From positions 1-64,000 of the forward strand of contig DATJAL010000017.1 in the NCBI GenBank assembly GCA_035516255.1: DNA of 64,000 nucleotides, written 5' to 3'. The notes beneath the pieces are model-generated. The model did no database searches. It saw only the letters and a program-made list of their open reading frames with translations, and was not told the DNA's origin. Position numbers and translations under genes: made by a program. Positions 17,293 to 28,809 of this stretch are shown piece by piece (within the stretch, counting starts at the first letter, position 1; each line of letters begins with the position of its first letter). The DNA comes from Chitinivibrionales bacterium. GTDB taxonomy: Bacteria; Fibrobacterota; Chitinivibrionia; Chitinivibrionales; FEN-1185.

Positions 17293-18993
17293 ATGAAAAA
17301 AATCAAATTGCCGCTTGTCATTTTCATCATCCTTGCCTTCTTAATTGCATTTGATCTCTCCGCCCAGGACCTCGGCATCACCTTCGGCTTCAACAGCTCG
17401 GCGCGCACGAGCACGGGCGGGACCTACAACCACAGCCTGTTTAGGCCCACGGGCCAGGACTCGGACTGGTGGAACGAGATGGCGGAGGAGATTTCGTACA
17501 GCGGCGTTGACTACATCGCGCCCGTGACGCGCGGGTACAGCCCCAACCATCCGAACACCGACGCGGGCGATCCGAGAAAACTGCCGCTGTTGTGCGCGGC
17601 GATGGACCACCGGCCGCTCGACAACACGTTCAAGATCGCGATCTTCGACGACAACGCGGCATCGTGGGCCGCCAACAGGAACCTCGACCTGGGCTTCGGG
17701 TACGGGTACAATCCTCCGTTCGACTGCGGCGACACTGCCAACTACAAGTACATCTGGGACTACGACCTCAAGGTGGCGATCCAGAACATCCCGGACGAAA
17801 AGCGCTACAAGATAAAAAACCGGATGGTGATCATATTTTGGAGCGTCAATCCGCCGTTCTGCACCAACCAGGGCAACGGACATATCAAGGCGATCGTGCT
17901 TTACATAAGGAAACAATGCCAGGCCGCGTTCGGGTTCAATCCGTACCTGGTGGCCGACGGGTCCTGGGTGAGCCAGGACCCGTCGTGCAACGACTCTGCG
18001 GTCATTGATGCGGTGCAGAACTGGTTTGCCGCGCCGGTCAATTCGTTCACGTTGTACAATTTTTTTGGAACCAAGGTGGGCGCCCTGTGTCCCGGCTTCC
18101 AGTATTCGGGCTCGAATGTTTTCATGGACCCGAACCACGGCAACCTCCTTGTCAACAACCTCACCGCAACGGTCCGTGCCGGCGCGCGGTTCACGCTCGG
18201 GGAGGGCTTCACCGACGAGGAAGAGGCATGCGCGTGGTGGCGGAGCAACGACACGGTGTATTACGATTATCCAAACCAGCGGCTCAACATCACGAGGCGC
18301 TTTACGGCAAGGGCGTTTGCCGGCACGCATAAAATAGAGGCCGAGGCGTGCGATTCGTTTTCCGGCGCTGCCGGCGCCGGCAGCGGCCTGTACCGGAGCG
18401 GCAACCTGAACATTGTCCGGTGCAACGACGCAAACGGCGGTTGGCAGGTGACCGGAACGCAGGCGGGTCTGTGGCTGCAGTGGCGGGAGCTGCCCCTGCC
18501 CGCAGCCACGAAATTCACGATCGAATACGCCTCTGCCGCTGCGTCGTCGGTGCGGTTCAGCGTGGACGGCGCGCCGCTCGCCGCTGTTTCCCTACCGTCA
18601 ACGGGCGGCGCGTGGAGCGCGGTAGACGCCGGAACATGCTCCTTTGGGTCCGACGCGCTTCACACCGTGCGGCTCAGCGTGGTATCCGGTTCGCCGGATC
18701 TTAATTATTTTCTTATAAAAGACATGAGCTTGCCGGCGGCCGCGCCGGTGCGGGAAAGGAACCCCGCCGTTCAATACACCGGTGCCGGCCGTATGGTCTT
18801 TTTCGCAAAGGGCGCGGTTTCTTTCCTGAATGTAAATCCGGAAAACGAAGGAATATACCGCGTTGAATTGTTTGATCTGTCCGGAAGAAGGGTCTTGGTT
18901 TATGATTGCACCGTGACCCCTGCAACGCGGGTCCTGCGGCTCCCAAATGCGGGCGCGGGCGCGCGTATCTGCAGGATAATAAAAATAGAATAG
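17293..18993 (+). CDS. Secreted DUF5010 protein with carbohydrate-binding and sorting domains
   Basis: 566 residues. Signal peptide about 1-24. Residues 26-345 match the DUF5010 pattern as I remember it (GITFGFNSSAR..., DSDWWNEMAEEISYSGVDYIAPVTRGY), a probable TIM-barrel glycan-active family found with glycoside hydrolases. Residues about 348-475 are a CBM6/galactose-binding-like domain (KIEAEACDSFSGAAG...WLQWRELPLPAATKFTIEYAS). The tail (IYRVELFDLSGRRVLVYD) is a type IX-like sorting domain, ending in Glu instead of the usual basic residue. Activity is undetermined. Likely cotranscribed with the lyase upstream. Confidence 0.7.
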   Translation: MKKIKLPLVIFIILAFLIAFDLSAQDLGITFGFNSSARTSTGGTYNHSLFRPTGQDSDWWNEMAEEISYSGVDYIAPVTRGYSPNHPNTDAGDPRKLPLLCAAMDHRPLDNTFKIAIFDDNAASWAANRNLDLGFGYGYNPPFDCGDTANYKYIWDYDLKVAIQNIPDEKRYKIKNRMVIIFWSVNPPFCTNQGNGHIKAIVLYIRKQCQAAFGFNPYLVADGSWVSQDPSCNDSAVIDAVQNWFAAPVNSFTLYNFFGTKVGALCPGFQYSGSNVFMDPNHGNLLVNNLTATVRAGARFTLGEGFTDEEEACAWWRSNDTVYYDYPNQRLNITRRFTARAFAGTHKIEAEACDSFSGAAGAGSGLYRSGNLNIVRCNDANGGWQVTGTQAGLWLQWRELPLPAATKFTIEYASAAASSVRFSVDGAPLAAVSLPSTGGAWSAVDAGTCSFGSDALHTVRLSVVSGSPDLNYFLIKDMSLPAAAPVRERNPAVQYTGAGRMVFFAKGAVSFLNVNPENEGIYRVELFDLSGRRVLVYDCTVTPATRVLRLPNAGAGARICRIIKIE

Positions 18994-18994
18994 A

Positions 18995-19072
18995 GTTGGA
19001 AGTTAAAGGTTGAATGTTGAAAGCAATAATACAGACAAGACACATTCAACTTCCAACTTTGAGGTGTTTTTT
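18995..19072 (+). terminator. Inverted repeat of GTTGGAAG...GTTGAATGT type, probable terminator
   Basis: The 3' arm (19042-19057) is the reverse complement of two blocks of the 5' arm separated by a seven-base bulge, and GTGTTTTTTATTTT follows. It starts next to the stop codon of the DUF5010 gene. A related repeat lies at 26901. Confidence 0.6.
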
Positions 19073-19203
19073 ATTTTCTCTGTTTCTCTGTGCCTCTGTT
19101 GCTCTCTTCTCTTCATAAGGAAGCCGGACCTTGCCAAAAAAAACAAAAAACCAATATAATCCTGCTGAATCCATTTAAACGTCAGGACCCAGACGCGCTG
19201 TTC

Positions 19204-19524
19204 ATGAAGTTCATGATCGCGCTCACCGTCGGCCTTCTGGTATGGATGGGTGTTTGGGGAAATAGAAGGTCTGTCCGGCAGGAGGACACCGAGATCAAAA
19301 GTGAGGAGGACGTTCCGGCTGAACGGACGGACACAAACCAGCTGGCGTCCGGCCTTTTTAAAGACCTGAAAGACAGCCTGCAAAACGCCGGGTATATACA
19401 CCTTACGGAAAGCGAAAAGAAAGAGCTGAAGGAGCTTGTCGGAGGACAAAATCCCGCGCCCGTGGAAATCGTTTCGCCGATCACCATCGTTCAAAAAAAA
19501 CCGCCGCAATCAAAAGCAGGTTGA
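19204..19524 (+). CDS. Small single-pass membrane protein
   Basis: 106 residues from the ATG at 19204, with one transmembrane segment (MKFMIALTVGLLVWMGVWG) and a charged C-terminal part. The open frame extends back to a GTG at 19090, and a conserved-looking QDPDALF segment lies just before the ATG. A TTG at 19131 with AAGGA before it is out of frame by one base across an A8 run (19136-19143); removing one A would give a protein starting MPKKQKTN and reading straight into this frame. The true start is therefore uncertain. No family recognised. The bactofilin gene follows after 413 bases. Confidence 0.5.
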   Translation: MKFMIALTVGLLVWMGVWGNRRSVRQEDTEIKSEEDVPAERTDTNQLASGLFKDLKDSLQNAGYIHLTESEKKELKELVGGQNPAPVEIVSPITIVQKKPPQSKAG

Positions 19525-19937
19525 ATTCCCTTTTTGTCAAAATCGCGAATGCTCTGCAATGGCTTTGGTCTTCGAATAAACGCATCAAAAACGGGTATCT
19601 CCTCAGCGGGAAGATCGTACGGGCGATTGATGCAAGGGTGGTCCCGTATATTGTCAAACAGTGATTTTTCCCTTTCGATTTTGAATGTAAAAGAACTCTT
19701 GGTTTCATGGCGGATTAAAAGGTCAATCAATCCATATTGATAAATCCAGTCCACATGATTTCTTCGCTTCTTTTTTATCACATTTGAAGTATCGTTTTCA
19801 ATTTTGAAAATCCAGCCATAGGATCGAAGAAGATTTCCTTCTCAGGGCCGGAAACCGGCCGGGCGCATTATTTGCTCTTATCTTTCTTATCGTATTAGCA
19901 CCAGATCAGTCATTGAAAACGGTATGCGAAGAATACC
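19525..19937. other. Intergenic region before the bactofilin gene
   Basis: No gene with a ribosome binding site was found. A 96-codon minus-strand frame (19491-19781) overlaps the upstream gene and has no recognisable domain. A/T-rich sequence near 19870-19930 may hold the bactofilin promoter. Confidence 0.35.
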
Positions 19938-20567
19938 ATGAAATTCATAATGGATTTTTTCAGATCGTTAATGAAACAACTGCGCAGCTTGTGGAACGGA
20001 GCGTCCGGGCAGGCGCCCGGCAATGCCATGCCCACAGGCGATCGCGGTTCAATCTTATCAAACGTGGAGGTACCAATGGCCGCACGTGAAAACCCGACGC
20101 AGGGTCCCGATGCTCGGCAGGCGCCTGCAGAGGCTACGAACATCGGGGAAAACATTTCCATAGAGGGCACCATCCGCGCCGATGAGGACATCGTCATCGA
20201 CGGGACGTTGAAAGGAAGCATTGAGGTCAAATCGCACCGGCTTACGGTGGGCGCCAAAGGCAGGATCGAAGCCGACGTTATTGCCGAGAACGTGCTCGTG
20301 GGCGGGAAGATGGCGGGCGCAATCGTCGCGCGCAACCAGGTGCACATCACCGCGAATGCGGACTTTACCGGGCAGGTGAAGGCCAGACGCATCGTCATCG
20401 AAGACGGCGCGTACATCAAGGCGTCCATCGAGCTTGAAAAAGAGGAAAAGGCAAAGCCCGCGGGCCCGACCCCGGCAAAGCCCCCTGAACCCGGGGTCCC
20501 TCCGCACGACCTGCAGGCCCAGAAAGCGAAAAAACCCGAAGTGGTCCAGAAGCAGGTCATCGGATAG
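19938..20567 (+). CDS. Bactofilin
   Basis: 209 residues. The central part (about 68-166) is a bactofilin domain: TNIGENISIEGTIRADEDIVIDG, GSIEVKSHRLTVGAKGRIEADV, VHITANADFTGQVKARRIVIEDGAYIKASIEL show the regular glycine/hydrophobic spacing of its beta-helix. Bactofilins polymerise without nucleotide into cytoskeletal filaments at the membrane and act in cell shape, stalk formation or wall enzyme placement. The N-terminal 65 residues are longer than in typical family members and begin with a possible amphipathic helix (MDFFRSLMKQLRSLW). The C-terminus is a Pro/Lys-rich tail. Only four bases separate it from the next gene. Confidence 0.9.
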   Translation: MKFIMDFFRSLMKQLRSLWNGASGQAPGNAMPTGDRGSILSNVEVPMAARENPTQGPDARQAPAEATNIGENISIEGTIRADEDIVIDGTLKGSIEVKSHRLTVGAKGRIEADVIAENVLVGGKMAGAIVARNQVHITANADFTGQVKARRIVIEDGAYIKASIELEKEEKAKPAGPTPAKPPEPGVPPHDLQAQKAKKPEVVQKQVIG

Positions 20568-20571
20568 GCGC

Positions 20572-21177
20572 ATGGAGCAGCCTGCGCTTCGAGGCGGCGC
20601 AAGGGGCGCTTTCGCGGATTCGCCCGATGTTTTTCATTCCCGGATGCTCGAGCGGTACGGGGCGTTTCTTGAAAAACGCGGCAATACAACGGTCCTTGAC
20701 ACCGGACCGGTGTCGGGAACCAATATCGATTTCTTTCTCACCATGGCAGGCCGCGTTTTCGTTTTAGACCTTGCGCGCCGCGCCGGTCTTGACGCCGGCG
20801 CAGCGGTGAATCCATCGCGAATCCTTTCTGAAATGGAATTTGGTCCGGCCCTTTTCGACGGCATCCATCTGTGGGACCTTCCCGACCACCTCGAGAGCGC
20901 CGCGCTTGTTCAGGTGGTGCGGAAATGCCAGTCGCTTCTTACTCCCGGCGGTCTTCTCACCGTGATCGCGGCCGGATCGTCCGCCCTGCAGCCATTTTCC
21001 CAGTATTTTGAGCGGGTGCGCGGGTTCGACGTAAGGCTCAAACAGGACCGATCATGCCGCCTGCCCTGGATTTTCCGTTCGAACAGGGACATCGAGCAGG
21101 AAATGCGGCCGCTCGTGCAGATCGATTCGTTTCTCTGCATGAACGGGATACGGGAGTTCCTGTTCAAGCGCAAATGA
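20572..21177 (+). CDS. Class I SAM methyltransferase-like protein next to bactofilin
   Basis: 201 residues, four bases after the bactofilin stop. Residues 40-50 (TVLDTGPVSGT) sit where SAM motif I should be, but the glycine pattern is altered. VFVLDL (63-67) and LLTPGGLLTVIAA after a FDGIHLWDLPDHL segment match later methyltransferase motifs. Catalytic activity is uncertain because of the changed motif I. The tight spacing implies cotranscription with the bactofilin. Start: ATG at 20572; the frame is open further upstream only as out-of-phase overlap with the bactofilin. Confidence 0.65.
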   Translation: MEQPALRGGARGAFADSPDVFHSRMLERYGAFLEKRGNTTVLDTGPVSGTNIDFFLTMAGRVFVLDLARRAGLDAGAAVNPSRILSEMEFGPALFDGIHLWDLPDHLESAALVQVVRKCQSLLTPGGLLTVIAAGSSALQPFSQYFERVRGFDVRLKQDRSCRLPWIFRSNRDIEQEMRPLVQIDSFLCMNGIREFLFKRK

Positions 21178-21186
21178 TCCCGATTC

Positions 21187-22041
21187 CTAACGCTCTTCCC
21201 GGCGCTCGTGCTCGCGTTTTTGGTTTTGGGGCTGATAACCGTCTTCGGACCGCTGTGGCCGCACCGCCTGATCTTCGGGCCGCGGTCGTTCCTCGTTTTC
21301 GGCGCGTGGCCGGACCTGTTCGGCGTGCGCCTCGGGACGTTTGAACTGGGGCCCCAGGTAGGGCCATGCCCCTTGGGACCGTGGAGCGGACGAGACTTGC
21401 ACTTTGTAAAGGGCGTGAGGGCCCTGCATGACGCGCACACGCTGCGGGGTGACGATGGCTATGGGCGCGCCCACCGACCGCTGCACAAGGCTGATCCCGG
21501 GAGCGCCGTGGTAAAAATTGCCCCGCACTTGATCGGTCCGCGGCCGCAACCGCATTTCAACATGCCCCAAGACGTCGGCCGCGGTGAAATTTTCAGTGGC
21601 GCAAAACGTCCATTGCTCGCGCTTGAACCCTCTTTTGTAGCCGGGCGGAAACCGGGGCACCCAGCCGATTTCGTCGTCAGTCACGAACCAATCAACGCAC
21701 GCGGGCGACCAATCGTATCCAGGTACCCACACCCAGCCCTCGGCAGCGTCGTCGTACCAGTAGCCGTAATGGCATACGATCCACCCGAACGGTTCGTCAG
21801 CGTCCCAAAACCAGCCTTCCGTAGTGTACACCCAATGACCATGCATGAAAGGCCGCCACCCCGGCCCGGCATCGGGCCGCCAGACCCTTCCCAAGCCGGG
21901 CATGTCGATCCATTCTCCGTAGTCGTTGAGCGCGCCAAACGTTATCCGCACCGAGACACCCGGTTCCTGCGCCGCAGCAGGCGCGGCGATTCCCAGAACC
22001 GATGATAAAACGAGAAAAACTAGAATTTTTCCGGATTGCAT
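21187..22041 (-). CDS. DUF6600-type secreted protein
   Basis: 284 residues with TAAGGAGG before ATG and a signal peptide (1-24, APAAAQ). Residues about 40-130 contain repeated aromatic motifs (WVYTTEGWFWDADEPFGWIVCHYGYW, GWVWVPGYDWSPACVDW) of the DUF6600 family. The C-terminal 70 residues are rich in Arg, Glu, Gln and Pro and probably disordered. A paralogue lies at 43027. Role unknown; members are commonly exported. It converges with the methyltransferase-like gene, nine bases apart. Confidence 0.8.
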   Translation of the reverse strand: MQSGKILVFLVLSSVLGIAAPAAAQEPGVSVRITFGALNDYGEWIDMPGLGRVWRPDAGPGWRPFMHGHWVYTTEGWFWDADEPFGWIVCHYGYWYDDAAEGWVWVPGYDWSPACVDWFVTDDEIGWVPRFPPGYKRGFKREQWTFCATENFTAADVLGHVEMRLRPRTDQVRGNFYHGAPGISLVQRSVGAPIAIVTPQRVRVMQGPHALYKVQVSSAPRSQGAWPYLGPQFKRPEAHAEQVRPRAENEERPRPEDQAVRPQRSEDGYQPQNQKREHERREER

Positions 22042-22436
22042 GGGACCTCCTTATGATTTATTATCACAAAAGATCGTTGCAAACCGTATGCCATGGGAGA
22101 AAATTAACGAACGAGTATTACTATTCGCCCCGGGGAAAAAAAATCAGATGATGGTCAGAATGAATTGATCGCGTTGGTTGTTTAGACATCGCCCCTGGTT
22201 CGAATCGGAGGGGGAAGAATCATTTGTATTGATTGACAATAAAGATGCCTTCAGAAGGCAGCGAGGCACATGATGCGAGAATTTTTCCATCACTAGAGCG
22301 CTCCTGTCTCAACAGAATAAAGATTAGCGGGCTCGGGCAGCCCGAGGCGTAGCCGGGACCGGAGTGAGGGCCGCCGCGACGAAGACGCGGAAGGACCAGA
22401 TTTTTTATTATTTGCAATAGGCAATTCACTTCAAAA
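22042..22436. other. Intergenic region with repeat fragments
   Basis: Lies between the EIIA stop and the DUF6600 start, both on the minus strand. It holds a partial family-1-like repeat (22325-22405) and, at 22187-22215, a short block (TAGACATCGCCCCTGG...CGGAGGGGGAAG) related to one at 38750. No gene was seen. Confidence 0.5.
22325..22405 (+). repeat. Partial GC-rich repeat related to family 1
   Basis: Shares the words CTCGGGCAGCCCGAGGCGTAG and GAGTGAGGGCC with the family-1 repeats but lacks the full ends. Confidence 0.4.
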
Positions 22437-23219
22437 TCAATTATTCCCGCCAATCTTAATCGCCAGGCACTCATGAAGAAACCTGTTGAGCGCGAAGCTT
22501 GACGACGTGCGAACGATCACCTGGTAGCCGCCGACCTCGAACGGTTCGTTTTTTTTCATGAGGTCGGAAAGCCCCGCCTGCGATTCCATGACGCGCAGAA
22601 ACGACGCATCGGGCGAGAGCACGAGGGGCTTCTGCGCCTCGACCAGGATCACCGAAAACGGGATGATGGAGACGGAAGCCTTGCCGCGCACCTCGCCGGC
22701 CGCCTCCTTCTCCTGCAGTTTGATCATCCGCGCGCGGGACTCGGGCACGGCCGAATCGAGCACGTAGCTGATCCAGTCGAGCAGCTGGTCGCGCACCGCG
22801 TGGATGTCGGTGGCGTTGTTGATCGTGGTGATGCCGCCCGCGGTCTCGATGGCCCGTGCCAGACCGGAAATCTCCTTGAGGTAGTAGTTGCGCTGCGAAT
22901 CGGGGATGTAGTACATGATCACGAGGTGCACCTTCTGGCCGTCGATCGAGCCGTAGTCGATGCCCTGCGGCGACCACCCGATGGCGCACAGCAGGTCGCC
23001 CTCGCCCTCGCGCCGCGCGTGCGGGCAGGCCACGCCCTTGCCTATGCCGGTGTTGCCGGTGCGCTCGCGCACCTTGACTTCCAGGACAATGTCGTTTTTG
23101 GCGGCGATGCCGGGAATGGCCTCGATGAGCAGGGCGAGGAACTCCAGCGCCTTTTCTTTGTTTGCATCGGGCAGCTCAACGAGGCGGCCCTCGTCGATGG
23201 CGGTAAGCAGGCTTTTCAT
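22437..23219 (-). CDS. PTS EIIA (PtsN-like) domain protein
   Basis: 260 residues. The N-terminal about 150 residues match PTS EIIA type 2 (nitrogen/fructose class): GNTGIGKGVACPHAR carries the phosphorylatable His67, and LVIMYYIPDSQRNYYLKEISGLAR is the typical following region. About 110 extra C-terminal residues (from MIKLQEKEAAGEV) follow and resemble a small ligand-binding or second regulatory region. The ATG is three bases after the stop of the P-type ATPase gene, so the two are surely cotranscribed. In other bacteria PtsN-type EIIA proteins control ion transporters by phosphorylation-dependent binding; regulation of the ATPase is a reasonable inference. No EI or HPr gene is in the window. 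Confidence 0.88.
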   Translation of the reverse strand: MKSLLTAIDEGRLVELPDANKEKALEFLALLIEAIPGIAAKNDIVLEVKVRERTGNTGIGKGVACPHARREGEGDLLCAIGWSPQGIDYGSIDGQKVHLVIMYYIPDSQRNYYLKEISGLARAIETAGGITTINNATDIHAVRDQLLDWISYVLDSAVPESRARMIKLQEKEAAGEVRGKASVSIIPFSVILVEAQKPLVLSPDASFLRVMESQAGLSDLMKKNEPFEVGGYQVIVRTSSSFALNRFLHECLAIKIGGNN

Positions 23220-23222
23220 AGG

Positions 23223-25871
<2,649 letters not shown>

Positions 25872-26164
25872 GCTGCAAACTCCGGCCGATGCCGTGCCTT
25901 CGGTGCGGCCGCCGAGGCCGAGAAGGCTTAAAAAACGCAAGCAAAAATTAGTACATGCACGCGCGGGACACTAAAAAGTATTTCAAATTTTTTTGGCGCC
26001 CGACAATTGAAGCGCCCGTGAACCGTTTTGTCCTTTGTAAAAGGAAAGATTAAATCCGGGCGCCCCGCCGCGAAGCCCGGCGGCGGTTCTCCTTCCGGGC
26101 TCGGCTATTCAGCCTCGTTGCCGGGCCGTCCGAAGTCGCCTTCGGCGAGGGGAACGCCCCGGCT
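25872..26164. other. Intergenic region between mgtA and the response regulator gene
   Basis: Upstream of the ATPase on the minus strand. No leader riboswitch was recognised. A GC-rich family-1-like repeat fragment takes up 26046-26160. Confidence 0.4.
26046..26160 (+). repeat. Partial GC-rich structured repeat related to family 1
   Basis: Ends CTTCGGCGAGGGGAACGCCC like the complete copies, but the first half (CCGGGCGCCCCGCCGCGAAG...) differs. Contains the hairpin CCGCCGCGAAGCCCGGCGGCGG. Confidence 0.5.
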
Positions 26165-26866
26165 TTACTTGTTTATTTTGTCAAGTATAATTTGATATTG
26201 CGTCCTGCTGACCGGAATCACGATGCCGTCCTGCAGCTCGAGCTCGTATTTGCCGCCGCCGTGGACAAGGATGCGCTTTGCGCCTTTAAGGTCGGCGATA
26301 TACGACTTGTGCGTGCGGCAGTAGTGCGGCGGCAGGAGCTGCATGAGCGAGTCAAGGGACTTACCGTACAGTTCCACCGATCCGCCGGCACAGTGGATCT
26401 CCACGTAATCATCGGCGCCCTTGAAAAACCGCACCGAAGCGAGCGGAACGAGACGCACCGCGCCGAGGCTTTTGACGGAAAGGTATTTCAGCCCCGACGG
26501 GTGGAGCGACCGGGCCGCGCCGAGACGGTCGAGCGCCTTCTTGAGCCGCTCCCTGTCAAACGGCTTCGGCACGAAGTCGAGCACGCCGTAGTCGAACGCG
26601 GTCACGGCCTGGTCGGTGCTGGCCGAAACGATTATGGTGTGGAACGCGCCCGCGGTGAGCCGCTTGAGCAGGTCGAACCCGCTTTCACCGTTAAGGTTGA
26701 GGTCGAGGAACACGAGGTTGACCGGGTTTTGGGCAAGGTAATGTTCCGCTTCGGCAAGCGAGCCTTGCACCGCGACCGATGTGGCGGGCCCCGGCAGCAG
26801 CTCCTCCACCATGCGCTTCAGCCGCCGCGCCGCAAGCGCCTCGTCTTCGACAATGAGGATGTTCAT
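26165..26866 (-). CDS. LytTR-family response regulator
   Basis: 233 residues from an ATG with AAGGA upstream. The receiver domain (1-120) has the acidic pair Glu7-Asp8, phospho-acceptor Asp55 (LVFLDLNLNG) and conserved Lys in FVPKPF. The LytTR DNA-binding domain (about 133-230) shows the typical FFKGADDYVEIHC, SLDSLMQLLPPHYCRTHKSYIADL and VPVSRTQ-like pattern (IVIPVSRTQYQ). It works with the histidine kinase encoded just upstream; 131 bases with an inverted repeat separate them. Confidence 0.92.
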   Translation of the reverse strand: MNILIVEDEALAARRLKRMVEELLPGPATSVAVQGSLAEAEHYLAQNPVNLVFLDLNLNGESGFDLLKRLTAGAFHTIIVSASTDQAVTAFDYGVLDFVPKPFDRERLKKALDRLGAARSLHPSGLKYLSVKSLGAVRLVPLASVRFFKGADDYVEIHCAGGSVELYGKSLDSLMQLLPPHYCRTHKSYIADLKGAKRILVHGGGKYELELQDGIVIPVSRTQYQIILDKINK

Positions 26867-26900
26867 AGAATAGTTCCTTCTGCATGATGATAAAAACACG

Positions 26901-26964
26901 GAGTTGGAAGTTGAAGGTTGAAAGTCACAGAAAGAATAAAACGCTTTTAACTCCGACTTTCAAC
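26901..26964. repeat. Inverted repeat of GTTGAAAGTC type inside the two-component operon
   Basis: GTTGAAAGTC (26917-26926) pairs with GACTTTCAAC (26955-26964), and GGAGTT can pair with AACTCC. The unit GAGTTGGAAGTTRAAGGTTGAA also occurs at 18994. It lies between kinase stop and regulator start and might attenuate the second gene. Confidence 0.55.
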
Positions 26965-26997
26965 TATAAACCATAGGTCTTTTCCATATTGCGGTGG

Positions 26998-28809
26998 TTA
27001 TCTTTTCTTGTCTGTCGATAATAATTCGATGGAAACCTCCCACCCGCCCTGCGCCGGACCGCTGCGAAGGTTCCATGCGCCGGGAAACGCCTCTTCGAGG
27101 CGCATCTTGACATAACGGAGACCGGTGCCGTCCGCGCGGTTTGTTTTTGACGCGCTGCCGCCGGCGGACCAGTCGTTGAACAGGGAATAGCGCAACCCAT
27201 GGGGTAGCGTTTCGCGCCTGAACACGAAGGCGCCGCCGTTTTTTCCGGCGCAGCCGTGCGTGAGCCCGTTCTCCACAAGGGTGTGAAAGACGAGCGGCGG
27301 AATTTTCTCTTCGCGCGGAACCTCGGCGGCGGCGAGCGTGTACTGTTTGTCGCGGCGCAGTCCCATCACCTCCAGGTGCAGCCGGCACAGCCGGAACTCG
27401 TCGGCAATCGGGACGAGTTTCTCTTTTGAAAAGTCGAGGACCAGCCGCAGCTCCTCGGCGAGCGCGTTGACCAGCCGCGTGGCCGTGGCCGGATTTTCCT
27501 CGAGCCAGGCGATGATGGAATTGAGCGAGTTGAGCAGGAAATGCGGCTGGATGTGCTTCTTGAGCAGCTCCAGCTCGAGCCGCGCGCTTTTGAGCTCGCT
27601 TTCCTGGCGCTTGCGGTTCTGCTCGGCCATCTGGCGCGACAGCGAAACCGTGAGCAGGACGATGAGCCCGCAAAAACCGAGCGCCCACGCGTATTCGACC
27701 CGCTTCTGAAACGAAATGAAAATCCCGGCAAAAAGGAGCGCGCAGCCGGCAAGCGCCAGGAGGCTTCCGCTTTTCTTCCGGACGATGTTCGCCAGCGAAA
27801 CCGCGGTCGAGAAAAGCGCCGCAGCGTACATATAGAACTGGTTGAGAACGACGAAAGCGCCGAGCCATGAAACCGGCAGCAGCCCGAACATGATGAGTCG
27901 GGGCGGAACGATCACCCCGAGCGCGGCAGCTGCGATTGCGCCGGAAACCGTCCGCCGGCGCGGCATGGCGAACTCGAATAGAAAGAACACGGGCAGAAGC
28001 GTCATCATACAGAACCAGGGGATGTCGTTGACAAGCGCTACGGCATAATAATGCCGCAGGCCAAACGGAAAATAATGCACCGCCGTGTCGATGAGCAGGT
28101 ACACGGCGCTCGACAGGCACAGGACGCTGAAGATCGCGTAGGGGAGCCCCTTGGTGCGGCCCCGCAGCACGGCCGCATGGAAAACCGCGGTAATGAAAAA
28201 TATGCCGGCGCACAGAAGCAGCAGCGCCTCGGTGACATGCAGCCGGCCCGAAAGCAGTGGAAAATATCCTATCTGCAGCGGTGTTTCCATGAGCCCAGAA
28301 AAGGTATGCGCGTTGGACACGCGCAACGCCACCACATGCCTTCCCGGCAAGGCGAGGTGCGGCGGCACCACCGTGAACTGCGCTGACCGGCCGGGCATTT
28401 CATCGCGCATGGTCGCGCCGACCTTGCCGTTGCGGCTCAGGAGAGCGCCGTCCCAGTAAAGCTCGCTTGCGCACACCACGGCGCGCTGGTATATCGCAAG
28501 GGCCTGCAGCGTATCAAGCGGCTCGGGAATAAACAGGGTCTGGCGGTACCACACGATCCCTTTGCCCGGCGCGCCTTCGCGCGGCCACAAACTCCCCGCG
28601 ATGCCGAGGCCCCAGCGGGAATCGTCGTACCCGGGGTTGCTCCAGGCGCTGCTGTCACCCTGTCTGGTTTTCCAGATTGCCAGATGCGTCACGGGTTTTT
28701 CGCCGGGAAAAAGATACACGGCGGTGGAGTCGGCGGGCTGCGCCGTTAAAGTTGCAGGCGGGGCAATAAAAATTGTGATCAAGGCGAAGTAAACAAAATA
28801 TCTGTTCAT
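26998..28809 (-). CDS. LytS-like sensor histidine kinase with 7TM region
   Basis: 603 residues. Signal-type N-terminus (1-23), an extracytoplasmic galactose-binding-like sandwich (about 35-180), seven predicted membrane helices (about 190-390), a coiled linker (QNRKRQESELKSARLELELLKK), then the LytS-type kinase core with QPHFLLNSLNSI (His423 the likely phospho-acceptor), an N-box (VFHTLVENGLTHG) and a G-box (GTGLRYVKMRLEEAF). The layout matches 7TMR-DISM kinases. The sugar-binding-like sensor domain suggests it senses carbohydrate outside the membrane; this is inference. The partner is the LytTR regulator downstream. Confidence 0.9.
   Translation of the reverse strand: MNRYFVYFALITIFIAPPATLTAQPADSTAVYLFPGEKPVTHLAIWKTRQGDSSAWSNPGYDDSRWGLGIAGSLWPREGAPGKGIVWYRQTLFIPEPLDTLQALAIYQRAVVCASELYWDGALLSRNGKVGATMRDEMPGRSAQFTVVPPHLALPGRHVVALRVSNAHTFSGLMETPLQIGYFPLLSGRLHVTEALLLLCAGIFFITAVFHAAVLRGRTKGLPYAIFSVLCLSSAVYLLIDTAVHYFPFGLRHYYAVALVNDIPWFCMMTLLPVFFLFEFAMPRRRTVSGAIAAAALGVIVPPRLIMFGLLPVSWLGAFVVLNQFYMYAAALFSTAVSLANIVRKKSGSLLALAGCALLFAGIFISFQKRVEYAWALGFCGLIVLLTVSLSRQMAEQNRKRQESELKSARLELELLKKHIQPHFLLNSLNSIIAWLEENPATATRLVNALAEELRLVLDFSKEKLVPIADEFRLCRLHLEVMGLRRDKQYTLAAAEVPREEKIPPLVFHTLVENGLTHGCAGKNGGAFVFRRETLPHGLRYSLFNDWSAGGSASKTNRADGTGLRYVKMRLEEAFPGAWNLRSGPAQGGWEVSIELLSTDKKR

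Noticed and set aside
19491-19781. 96-codon minus-strand frame
   Set aside because: Overlaps a better plus-strand gene, lacks a start site and shows no domain.
22193-22216. tRNA T-arm-like GGTTCGAATC
   Set aside because: No acceptor stem, anticodon arm or CCA context can be built around it; it is part of a short GC-rich repeat also seen near 38750.
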